Shown here: one piece after another, positions 57,162 to 64,000 of the stretch
Layout: each line of letters starts with the position of its first letter
How positions within the stretch are numbered: position 1 is the stretch's first letter
Notes under the pieces: model-generated
Told to the model about the DNA's origin: nothing
The model's input: only the letters and a program-made list of their open reading frames with translations
Databases searched by the model: none
Translations under genes and position numbers: made by a program
Source of the DNA: Prochlorococcus sp. AG-402-I21
GTDB lineage: Bacteria > Cyanobacteriota > Cyanobacteriia > PCC-6307 > Cyanobiaceae
Direction of reading: 5' to 3'
Assembly: GCA_003216955.1 (NCBI GenBank)
Contig: QCHZ01000007.1
Location: forward strand, 1-64,000
Length of the DNA stretch: 64,000 nucleotides

Positions 57162-58001
57162 ATGCCTGAAGAAATTACTCCTTATGTATTTATTTACGTT
57201 AAATCAATTTTTTTAGGCATTATTCAAGGTTTTACTGAGTTTTTTCCAATTAGTAGTACAGCTCATTTAAAAGTTGTGCCTTATTTTTTGGGATGGAGTG
57301 ATCCTGGTTCATCTTTTTCCGCCTCTATACAATTAGGAAGCGCAGTTGCTATTGTTTATTACTTTCGAAATCAGATTACTTTAATTATTAGTTCCTTTTT
57401 TTCGATTTTTAGTCATCGTAAAGTGTTCAAAGATGAAAACACAAGACTATCTATTTTTATCTTCGTAGCCAGCATCCCAATTTGTATTTTTGGTTTTCTT
57501 ATTAAATTATATTGGCCCAATTACTCAGATTCGAGTTTCAGAGGTCTTTTGTCCATAGCTATCACTTCAATTATTATGGCAATTTTGCTCGCTCTTTCGG
57601 AAATCTATGGTAATAAAAAAAAATTATTTGAGGATATTAATTTAAACGATGTTTTTTTACTAGGCCTCGCTCAATCTTTAGCACTTTTCCCTGGTGTCTC
57701 AAGGTCTGGTATAACTTTGACCTCAGCATTGTTTTCTGGTATTGAAAGAAAAACGGGAGCTAGACTTTCTTTTCTAGTTGGTATTCCAGCTATTTCTCTT
57801 TCAGGACTTGTAGAATTGATAACTTTATTTAGATCTTTATCTGTAATAGATATTTTGCCTACAATTATTGGAATCATATCATCTTTCTTTTCTTCGATAA
57901 TAGCCATTGATTTGTTTCTTAAGTTTTTAGATAAAAATAATACTTTTGTTTTTGTGTATTATCGATTAGCTTTTGGTGCTTTTATATTATCAGCTTTGTA
58001 A
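57162..58001 (+). CDS. uppP: Undecaprenyl-diphosphatase
   Basis: UppP dephosphorylates undecaprenyl diphosphate so that the carrier lipid can be reused in peptidoglycan and O-antigen synthesis. I choose ATG 57162 (279 aa), although a longer TTG start at 57111 exists. Motifs: GFTEFFPISSTAHL (first Glu-Ser region) and FPGVSRSGIT (second). Seven to eight membrane spans are visible. Confidence 0.94.
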   Translation: MPEEITPYVFIYVKSIFLGIIQGFTEFFPISSTAHLKVVPYFLGWSDPGSSFSASIQLGSAVAIVYYFRNQITLIISSFFSIFSHRKVFKDENTRLSIFIFVASIPICIFGFLIKLYWPNYSDSSFRGLLSIAITSIIMAILLALSEIYGNKKKLFEDINLNDVFLLGLAQSLALFPGVSRSGITLTSALFSGIERKTGARLSFLVGIPAISLSGLVELITLFRSLSVIDILPTIIGIISSFFSSIIAIDLFLKFLDKNNTFVFVYYRLAFGAFILSAL

Positions 58002-58059
58002 ATATTAGTTTTCTATATCATTTTGTTTGGTTTTGATTTATAGTATTTAATTGATTGAA

Positions 58060-58218
58060 ATGAGATCTTTGACTAGTTTATTCATTGTTGCTTTTGGGGA
58101 GATTGATATACCTCCATTACTCTTTGCCTTAATTATTTTTTTAACTCTTTTTGTTTTTTTATCTGTTCTGATCAGTACAGCGAAATTAATCCAATCGTTA
58201 GTTAAGGACTCTGATTAG
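58060..58218 (+). CDS. Small single-span membrane protein (52 aa)
   Basis: An ATG-started ORF of 52 codons with FIVAFGEIDIPPLLFALIIF and a further LTLFVFLSVLIS. The hydrophobic region may be one long or two short helices. A basic/acidic tail (KLIQSLVKDSD) follows. It lies directly before tRNA-Pro. Form suggests a tiny membrane subunit, unidentified. Confidence 0.5.
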   Translation: MRSLTSLFIVAFGEIDIPPLLFALIIFLTLFVFLSVLISTAKLIQSLVKDSD

Positions 58219-58235
58219 TAATTCGATAGATTTTA

Positions 58236-58309
58236 TCGGAACGGCGGGATTTGAACCCACGACCCCCACTACCCCAAAGTGGTGCGCTACCAAGCTGCGC
58301 TACGTCCCG
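58236..58309 (-). tRNA. tRNA-Pro (GGG)
   Basis: A complete 74-nt cloverleaf on the minus strand: acceptor CGGGACG/CGTTCCG, D stem GCGC, anticodon stem CCACT/AGTGG with loop TTGGGGT, T stem GTGGG/CCCGC with loop TTCAAAT, discriminator A. Loop positions 34-36 read GGG. CCA is not encoded, as usual for cyanobacteria. Confidence 0.96.
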
Positions 58310-58343
58310 CTTTTTCAAATTATCACAAGGTCCTGCGTGTATT

Positions 58344-58676
58344 TTATATTTTTAATGATTTCCATTTAATTCTCTTCTTAGACTTTTTATTTATTCTTCT
58401 AATGAGTGAATTCCTATTTTCATTAGAATATCCATGAATAGATAAACTTTTGGCCATTAATCTTAACTCGTATATATTCATCTTTGAGAGTTTCAATTCA
58501 GTATCGTTTTCCCAGGCATCCCCCTCACTTGGTAAAATACCTTTATGTTGTGATAGATCAATTGAATAGATTAACTCAGCAAAGTATTCTGGAATAATTA
58601 CAATTAAAATTGCAAGAATATTATATAAGTTTATCCGAGCTCTCTCTAAATTTTTTTCTAATTTATTATTTTTCAT
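58344..58676 (-). CDS. Hypothetical protein with a membrane helix (110 aa)
   Basis: A 110 aa protein. Residues 18-37 are hydrophobic (YNILAILIVIIPEYFAELIY). The C-terminal part, LSKMNIYELRLMAKSLSIHGYSNENRNSLIRRI, looks like a SAP/Rho-N-type helix-extended-helix, a small nucleic-acid-binding fold. This coupling would put a DNA/RNA-binding helix pair at the membrane. The fold call is tentative. Confidence 0.62.
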   Translation of the reverse strand: MKNNKLEKNLERARINLYNILAILIVIIPEYFAELIYSIDLSQHKGILPSEGDAWENDTELKLSKMNIYELRLMAKSLSIHGYSNENRNSLIRRINKKSKKRIKWKSLKI

Positions 58677-58715
58677 ATTTTTTAAGGAATATAATCCAAA
58701 TTAAAATATATTTTT

Positions 58716-58880
58716 TTAGCTTGGATTTGCAAGTTCAGTATTAAAAGAACTGTCCATCCATTGAATTGTTCTTTCTTGCTCAATTTTCTCAGATTTGAAA
58801 CTAAACGCTAAGAAGAATACTAACAACAATGTAGCTAATATAATTAGTAAAATAGTTCTATCTGGTAATTGATCATTCAT
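58716..58880 (-). CDS. Small single-span membrane protein (54 aa)
   Basis: An ATG-started ORF of 54 codons: NDQLPDRT lead, hydrophobic helix (ILLIILATLLLVFFLAFSF), then a polar tail. It starts two bases after the msrA stop on the same strand, a tight spacing that supports a real, co-transcribed gene. Function is unknown. Confidence 0.55.
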   Translation of the reverse strand: MNDQLPDRTILLIILATLLLVFFLAFSFKSEKIEQERTIQWMDSSFNTELANPS

Positions 58881-58882
58881 TA

Positions 58883-59629
58883 TTAATTAGATTCAATAGG
58901 TGTATTCTCTCCTCTAAGAATACAATGACTTATATCCCAATTATAATTGGACCAGATCCTTTCGTTCAGTTTAAAGTTTGCTCCATTAAAATTTTTAAAT
59001 GTTACCTTTGTAGGCATAGCAGAGCAATATGGTCTGCTACCAGGCTTTGCTAAATATTGTTGATGATAGTCTTCTGCAAAATAAAATTTAATATTATTTT
59101 TAATCTCAGTAGTAATTTCTTCAAAACCATTGTTTTGTAGTTCTTTTTGATAACTATTTTTACTTTCTATTGCTTTACCGAATTGATCTTCACTTGTCGT
59201 ATAAATAGCAGATCTGTATTGGCTTCCCCTATCGTTCCCCTGACGATTGCCTTGAGTTGGATCATGGCATTCCCAAAATAATTTGAGTAGGTCGCTTATA
59301 TCAATTTCATTATTATTCCAAACTACTCTTACGACTTCTGTATGACCTGTTAGGCCTGAACATACTTCTCTATAGTTTGGGCTTTCCTTTTCACCGCCGG
59401 CGTATCCTACGGCAGTTGATATGACACCTGGCAGCCTCCAGAAACCTTTCTCTGCGCCCCAAAAGCAGCCACATCCAAAAAGTATTTCTTGCTCATTGCT
59501 TTTTAGCTTTGCTGTTAGATCATTTTTTAATATTGTATGTAGCACTATCTTCTTAGGTTCTTCTATAGTTTTATCAGCATAGAGCTTATCAATTAATATT
59601 GCTAAATATTCAGCTATCTTTTTAATCAT
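58883..59629 (-). CDS. msrA: Peptide methionine sulfoxide reductase A
   Basis: MsrA repairs oxidised methionine. The 248 aa protein has the catalytic GCFWG followed by AEKGFWRLPGVISTAVGYAGG, then GHTEVVRVVW and DHHQQYL as EDYHQQYLAKPG. The N-terminus is about 40 residues longer than the minimal enzyme and has no signal peptide that I see. The C-terminal ends with a Cys (SHCILRG) that may serve as resolving Cys. Confidence 0.94.
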   Translation of the reverse strand: MIKKIAEYLAILIDKLYADKTIEEPKKIVLHTILKNDLTAKLKSNEQEILFGCGCFWGAEKGFWRLPGVISTAVGYAGGEKESPNYREVCSGLTGHTEVVRVVWNNNEIDISDLLKLFWECHDPTQGNRQGNDRGSQYRSAIYTTSEDQFGKAIESKNSYQKELQNNGFEEITTEIKNNIKFYFAEDYHQQYLAKPGSRPYCSAMPTKVTFKNFNGANFKLNERIWSNYNWDISHCILRGENTPIESN

Positions 59630-59633
59630 AACT

Positions 59634-59879
59634 TTAATTTATAGTTTCTATTTTTATATGATTTATTAGTGTAGTAACAAATGCAAATAATAAGAAAGGT
59701 AGGCTTAATACAAGTATTAACCCTACGCCTAAAAGAGCAAATATTGGTCTTGATGAGCCCATTAGTGCAAGACCTGCAGCAAGACTTACAAAGATTACAC
59801 CCATCCAAGCAAGGATCTGAATGTAAATATCACCAAATTCAAGGTCACAAATAAGTTTATATTTTGTTAGATTGCTCAT
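59634..59879 (-). CDS. Small two-span membrane protein (81 aa)
   Basis: An 81 aa protein with two hydrophobic spans (ILAWMGVIFVSLAAGLALMG and FALLGVGLILVLSLPFLLFAF) linked by a short loop. It lies just upstream of msrA on the same strand and may be co-transcribed. Similar proteins are known to me only as hypothetical in marine cyanobacteria. Confidence 0.62.
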   Translation of the reverse strand: MSNLTKYKLICDLEFGDIYIQILAWMGVIFVSLAAGLALMGSSRPIFALLGVGLILVLSLPFLLFAFVTTLINHIKIETIN

Positions 59880-59960
59880 AATTTCATAATGAACATAATT
59901 GTTTTTCTAGCTTATATCTAATTTATATCGATTTGATTAAAAAATTTTAATAAGTAATGA

Positions 59961-61730
59961 TTAATCATTTGAGTTTAATTGCTCTTTTGCTTTTTCTCTC
60001 TCCCACATGCTTTTATACAAACCGTCTTTTTTAATTAAGAATTGATGAGTTCCCTCTTGTACAATTTTTCCTTCATTCATTACTAATATTCGATCACAAG
60101 CAGCAGCAGCTGATAATTGATGACTAATCATTAATACCGTCTTACTATATTGATTTTTTATTGTTTGAAGTATTGCTGAAGCTGTCTTATTGTCCACGCT
60201 TGCTAGGGCATCATCAAGAACAATTATTTTTGAATCTACTAACAGTGCTCTACTTAAAGCAGTTCGTTGTCTTTGTCCACCACTAAGAGTTATACCTCTT
60301 TCACCGACAAGTGTTTTAAGACCATCTGGAAAACCTTTAATGTCATCTGTCATTCGCGCCTCAAAGGCTGATTCCTGTACTTTTTCCATGGACGCTTCTG
60401 GATTCCCATATTTAATATTCTCTGAAAGTGTTTCTGTAAAAAGGTATCCCTCTTGAGGCACCAAAGCTATATTGCTTCTTAACTGTTTTAGCTTTAGGTC
60501 CATCACATCATTGTCGTCTAAAAACAATGTTCCTTCATCTATTTTTATCATTCTTCCTAAAGCTCTTGCCAATGTTGTTTTACCACAACCCACAGGCCCT
60601 ACTAAGGCAACTATCTCTCCAGGGTTTAATTTAAATGAAATTTCATCAAGTATTTTCCTTGGAGAATCTTCATACTGTATTGATAGATTTCTTGCCTCTA
60701 ACTTCCCTAAAATAGGTTTAGTTATATTTACAGTATTATCCTTATCTTTAATTGTTGGTTCATGATTTAATATCTCTTCTACTCTCTCTAAACTCACCTG
60801 ACCTAATTGAAAAGTATTTAATGTAAACCCTAATAAAGCTGTTGGAAAAACAAGTCTCTCTACATAAAGAATTAATGCAACTAATCCTCCTACGGTAAGA
60901 CTACCATTGCTTAATTTCCCACTCCCTATAGCTATAAGTAGAAGTAAAGAAATCGAGGATAAACCTTGAAGTAATGGGAATAATGTACTTGCAGTTCTTG
61001 CAAGGTTGATTGCAGCATCTCTATATCTAATGTTTAATTTGTTGAAAGCATTTTGTTCAGCTTGTTCTTGTCCATAAATTTTTATAGCACTTATACCAGA
61101 TAGATCTTCTTGGATTAATTCACTTAATTCTGAGAGTGCTTCTTGTTGCTTTTTTCTTTGTTTTACCATTCTTCCACCGAATAATCCCACAGTGCCCAAT
61201 AAAACTGGATAGACAGAAATTGCAAAAAAAGTTAGAAGTGGGTCAATTGAAAGCATTGCTGGCAATGTGAAGGTGTAAGCCAACAATGTATTTGTAAGAC
61301 TAAGAACCGTAAAACCAAGCAATCTTCGAATGTTTTCTAAATCGCTAGTAGCTCTTGTTATGACTTCTCCAGTCCCGATGGTTTGAACCCATCCGGGATC
61401 TTGTTCCAACATGTGATCAAATAATTTTTGTCTTAATGAAACTTCTACTTGTCTACCAACTCCAAATACGAGTTGCCGAGATATCAATCTTGCTCCCCCC
61501 ATCACTGTTGCCAAGAGTATTAACCATGTCGACTTATTTAAGACGTATGTAAATGTAAATCCTGCTTTTAGATCATCAACGATATTCCTAACTTCCATTG
61601 GAATTGCAACGCTTAAAATATTTACAAATATCAGACATAAAGCGCCTATTATTAGCGCCTTCTTGTGTGGCCTCAAATAGTTTTTAACTAGATCTAGTCT
61701 TAATGCAGCCATTCTTTTATTAATATGCAC
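59961..61730 (-). CDS. ABC transporter, fused permease/ATPase (MsbA/HlyB-like exporter)
   Basis: A 589 aa half-transporter. The N-terminal six-span exporter domain runs to about residue 320. The ATPase has Walker A GPVGCGKTT, signature LSGGQRQR and Walker B IIVLDDALASVD, and uses the A-loop Tyr pattern. It probably works as a homodimer. Substrate may be lipid or drug; no partner gene is adjacent. It is divergent from the DUF3288 gene. Confidence 0.9.
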   Translation of the reverse strand: MHINKRMAALRLDLVKNYLRPHKKALIIGALCLIFVNILSVAIPMEVRNIVDDLKAGFTFTYVLNKSTWLILLATVMGGARLISRQLVFGVGRQVEVSLRQKLFDHMLEQDPGWVQTIGTGEVITRATSDLENIRRLLGFTVLSLTNTLLAYTFTLPAMLSIDPLLTFFAISVYPVLLGTVGLFGGRMVKQRKKQQEALSELSELIQEDLSGISAIKIYGQEQAEQNAFNKLNIRYRDAAINLARTASTLFPLLQGLSSISLLLLIAIGSGKLSNGSLTVGGLVALILYVERLVFPTALLGFTLNTFQLGQVSLERVEEILNHEPTIKDKDNTVNITKPILGKLEARNLSIQYEDSPRKILDEISFKLNPGEIVALVGPVGCGKTTLARALGRMIKIDEGTLFLDDNDVMDLKLKQLRSNIALVPQEGYLFTETLSENIKYGNPEASMEKVQESAFEARMTDDIKGFPDGLKTLVGERGITLSGGQRQRTALSRALLVDSKIIVLDDALASVDNKTASAILQTIKNQYSKTVLMISHQLSAAAACDRILVMNEGKIVQEGTHQFLIKKDGLYKSMWEREKAKEQLNSND

Positions 61731-61786
61731 ACTAACCTAGGCAATATAAGCCCATGGACGTGAGCAAAATCCAATTTAATTGATTT

Positions 61787-62098
61787 ATGAACGAGGCCCA
61801 AAATCACCCTCTGTATTCAACAGATAGAGAAAATCTTGATCGTTTATGTTCTATTGATTCACCAACTTCTAACAATTTTGTTGAACTAGCTAGATTAATC
61901 ATTCGCTATCAAGATTTTAAAGGAGCTGAAGATCTTAATTCTGACATGGAAAAATTATTAAAAAAATGGGACATTTCTCGTCACAAATTAGAGGCAATAA
62001 CAAGAAAACTTTGGTCAGATGGATTTCGTCCTACAAGTCATTCAAGTCCTGATAACGTTGGTTCTGGATTTGATACGTCAGATTCGTCTCAAGCTTAA
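61787..62098 (+). CDS. DUF3288-family protein
   Basis: A 103 aa soluble protein. HPLYSTDRENLDRL and FVELARLIIRYQDFKGAEDLNSDMEKLLKKW match the cyanobacterial DUF3288 family. The extended Ser/Asp-rich C-terminus (about residues 85-103) is lineage-specific. Function is unknown. Confidence 0.85.
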   Translation: MNEAQNHPLYSTDRENLDRLCSIDSPTSNNFVELARLIIRYQDFKGAEDLNSDMEKLLKKWDISRHKLEAITRKLWSDGFRPTSHSSPDNVGSGFDTSDSSQA

Positions 62099-62209
62099 TG
62101 TTAGGAAATTATTTTTTTATTTAAACAACTTATATAGTTGATATATTAATGATTAAGTTATAAAAAATATTCAGCTGAGAATGCTTAGCATTCAGGCACT
62201 TTCTGATAC

Positions 62210-63247
62210 ATGACAAACTTAAATCCTATATCTTTTTCATTAATTCTTGAATTACTTCTTTCAGCTAATGATTTAACTGTAGAGCAATCTAGTTATTTAA
62301 TGAATTCATGGATCGAAAATAAAATTGAGCCAGTTCAAACGGGGGCATTGTTAGCTGCATTTAGAGCAAAGGGGGTTTCTGGTAATGAACTTTCGGCAAT
62401 GGCAAAAATTCTTCAAAATGCCTCAAAAACGCCATTAGATCAACCCCTTTTTGATTTGGTTGATACCTGTGGAACTGGTGGAGATGGGGCTAACACGTTC
62501 AATATTTCTACAGCAGTTGCTTTTGTCTCAGCTGCTTTAGGGGTAAAAATTGCTAAACATGGCAATCGAAGTGCAAGTGGCAAGGTTGGTTCAGCTGATG
62601 TACTAGAAAATTTAGGATTGCCTTTAGATGTTTCTTCAGAAAAAATAGTTCAAGCTTTAAAGAATTTGGGCATTACATTTCTTTTTGCTCCTTCTTGGCA
62701 TCCTTCACTGGTAAATCTTGCTCCCTTAAGAAAAAGCTTAGGGGTTAGAACCATTTTTAATTTACTGGGTCCATTGGTTAACCCCCTTAGACCCAAGTCA
62801 CAAGTATTGGGAGTAGCTAAAGCTGATTTGCTTGATCCAATATCCATCGCTTTAAAAGGTATGGGTCTTAAAAGGGCTGTGGTGGTTCATGGCGCAGGTG
62901 GACTTGATGAGGCTTCACTGGCTGGGCCTAATCAATTTCGTTTCTTAGACAAGGATGGTATTAGATCTGAAATTATTAACCCTAGTGATTTTGGACTTAC
63001 TGAAATCTCTAATGAAAGTTTGAAAGGAGATGATTTGAAAACTAATTCACAAATTCTAATGTCTTTACTTAAAGGAGAAGGCAATAAATATCACAAAGAA
63101 GTCGTAGCATTAAATACTGCTCTTGTTTTATGGGTGTCGGGAGCTGAGGATGATTTGTCTTTAGGTGTCAAACGATCATTAGATTGTTTGAATACAGATA
63201 AATCATGGCTTCTTTTCGAACAGTTAAGAGATTTTTTAGCCATCTAA
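62210..63247 (+). CDS. trpD: Anthranilate phosphoribosyltransferase
   Basis: TrpD joins anthranilate to PRPP in tryptophan synthesis. The 345 aa protein has [10 protein letters not shown] (PRPP loop), [21 protein letters not shown], and [26 protein letters not shown]. Length is typical. Its stop lies 29 bases before carA, so the two may be co-transcribed. Confidence 0.96.
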   Translation: MTNLNPISFSLILELLLSANDLTVEQSSYLMNSWIENKIEPVQTGALLAAFRAKGVSGNELSAMAKILQNASKTPLDQPLFDLVDTCGTGGDGANTFNISTAVAFVSAALGVKIAKHGNRSASGKVGSADVLENLGLPLDVSSEKIVQALKNLGITFLFAPSWHPSLVNLAPLRKSLGVRTIFNLLGPLVNPLRPKSQVLGVAKADLLDPISIALKGMGLKRAVVVHGAGGLDEASLAGPNQFRFLDKDGIRSEIINPSDFGLTEISNESLKGDDLKTNSQILMSLLKGEGNKYHKEVVALNTALVLWVSGAEDDLSLGVKRSLDCLNTDKSWLLFEQLRDFLAI

Positions 63248-63276
63248 TTCTTTTAACCTGATAAATCCTATTTCTT

Positions 63277-64000
63277 ATGATTTTTGATAATGATAGCTCC
63301 GCAATATTGTTATTGGAGGATGGTACTTATTTTGAAGGAATATCTTTTGGTGCAGTAGGGACTATTTGTGGTGAAGTCGTATTTAATACTGGTATGACTG
63401 GTTATCAGGAGGTAATAACTGATCCAAGTTACTATGGACAGCTTATTACTTTTACCTACCCAGAGATTGGAAATACTGGAGTCAATTCCGAGGATAGTGA
63501 ATCATCACATCCTTCAGTAAAAGGTGTGATAGCTCGTCAAGTCTCAGAAATGTCTAGTAACTGGAGACATGAAATTTCTTTTGATAAATGGCTAAAGGAT
63601 GAAAATGTTGTTGGAATTCGTGGAATAGATACAAGAGCACTTGTTAGACATTTAAGAGAGTCTGGTTCATTGAATGGAATTATTTCATCAGACTCAAACG
63701 CTTCAATAGCTCAATTATTTGCACTTCTACAAAAATCACCTTCAATGAGTGGTCTGAATCTTGTCAATAAAGTTACAACCAAAAGCTCTTTTAAAGTTAA
63801 TTCAAGTTGTCCGGTTTCATTTGATAAGAGAATTAAAAATATTCAAACAATTCCATATAATGTTGTTGCTATAGATTTTGGGATAAAGAAATCGATATTA
63901 GATCGACTAGTTGCTCATGGTTGTGAAGTAACTGTCTTGCCTGCAGATGCGGAAATATCTGATGTTCTGGCTTTATCACCAGAAGGTGTTTTCCTTTCCA
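63277..64000 (+). CDS. carA: Carbamoyl-phosphate synthase small subunit (partial, 3' end off window)
   Basis: The frame is open from ATG 63277 to the window edge, covering about 241 residues. LLLEDGTYFEGISFGA, GEVVFNTGMTGYQEVITDPSY and YPEIGNTGVN are the N-terminal CarA signature. IRGIDTRALVRHLRE and VVAIDFGIKKSILDRL begin the glutaminase domain; the active-site Cys lies beyond the edge. Its partner carB is about 24 kb upstream on the same strand. Confidence 0.95.
   Translation, partial: MIFDNDSSAILLLEDGTYFEGISFGAVGTICGEVVFNTGMTGYQEVITDPSYYGQLITFTYPEIGNTGVNSEDSESSHPSVKGVIARQVSEMSSNWRHEISFDKWLKDENVVGIRGIDTRALVRHLRESGSLNGIISSDSNASIAQLFALLQKSPSMSGLNLVNKVTTKSSFKVNSSCPVSFDKRIKNIQTIPYNVVAIDFGIKKSILDRLVAHGCEVTVLPADAEISDVLALSPEGVFLS

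Overview
The window looks like a piece of a marine picocyanobacterial chromosome, most likely Prochlorococcus (inference). The DNA is strongly AT-rich, the genes are tightly packed, and a Pcb chlorophyll-binding antenna gene sits beside other oxygenic-photosynthesis genes: phosphoribulokinase, the aerobic cyclase AcsF and a Rieske oxygenase of the pheophorbide/chlorophyllide type. Many small proteins and domains of unknown function typical of cyanobacteria are present (DUF3727, DUF3685, DUF3318, DUF3288, CGLD27). The gene set resembles low-light-adapted strains, but I cannot fix the strain. I see no rRNA operon, CRISPR array, intact insertion sequence or prophage.

Layout. 0-4.9 kb: a CobW-type metallochaperone GTPase with an Asp-His run, a tiny zinc-knuckle-like protein, purS-purQ, class I aldolase and a Gfo/Idh/MocA oxidoreductase. 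4.9-18 kb: a long minus-strand housekeeping block (accD, a minimal prepilin peptidase, class I-type prk, leuB, lpxD, proB, a HAD phosphatase with no standard start codon, ruvX, a CofE-like protein, a lumenal thioredoxin-like protein, hisA). 18-23 kb: mixed strands, with a CSP41-like SDR, pgsA, a PCC-glutaredoxin fusion, acetyltransferase and nth. 23-27.5 kb: an iron-type ABC ATPase, ferritin, a Crp/Fnr regulator and pcb. 27.5-32.8 kb: a peroxiredoxin-like protein, a zinc-ribbon protein, an orphan ABC ATPase beside the Rieske oxygenase, and galE.

32.8-33.2 kb holds an initiator tRNA gene and, about 200 bases past its 3' end, a degenerate copy of its 3' half. This resembles the scar of a tRNA-targeting integrative element. 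33-45.9 kb: asparaginase, rsfS, carB, acsF, a ferredoxin, a beta-hydroxyacid-dehydrogenase-like enzyme and a three-gene ABC-2 exporter. 46-50.4 kb: an Nramp-related transporter, then a loose group of small, lineage-restricted ORFs, several with one membrane span. 51.2-56 kb: a four-gene cluster that reads as a closed glucosylglycerate cycle (synthase, phosphatase, GH13 phosphorylase, glycerate kinase). 56-64 kb: a membrane-anchored GIY-YIG-like protein, uppP, tRNA-Pro, msrA, an ABC exporter, DUF3288, trpD and the start of carA, which runs off the window.

Metabolically the window joins the Calvin cycle (prk, fda), amino-acid and nucleotide synthesis (leuB, proB, hisA, trpD, purSQ, carAB), envelope synthesis (lpxD, pgsA, uppP, galE), chlorophyll/antenna functions (acsF, pcb, Rieske oxygenase), iron handling and compatible-solute metabolism. 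All calls come from reading the sequence by eye; no database search was run.
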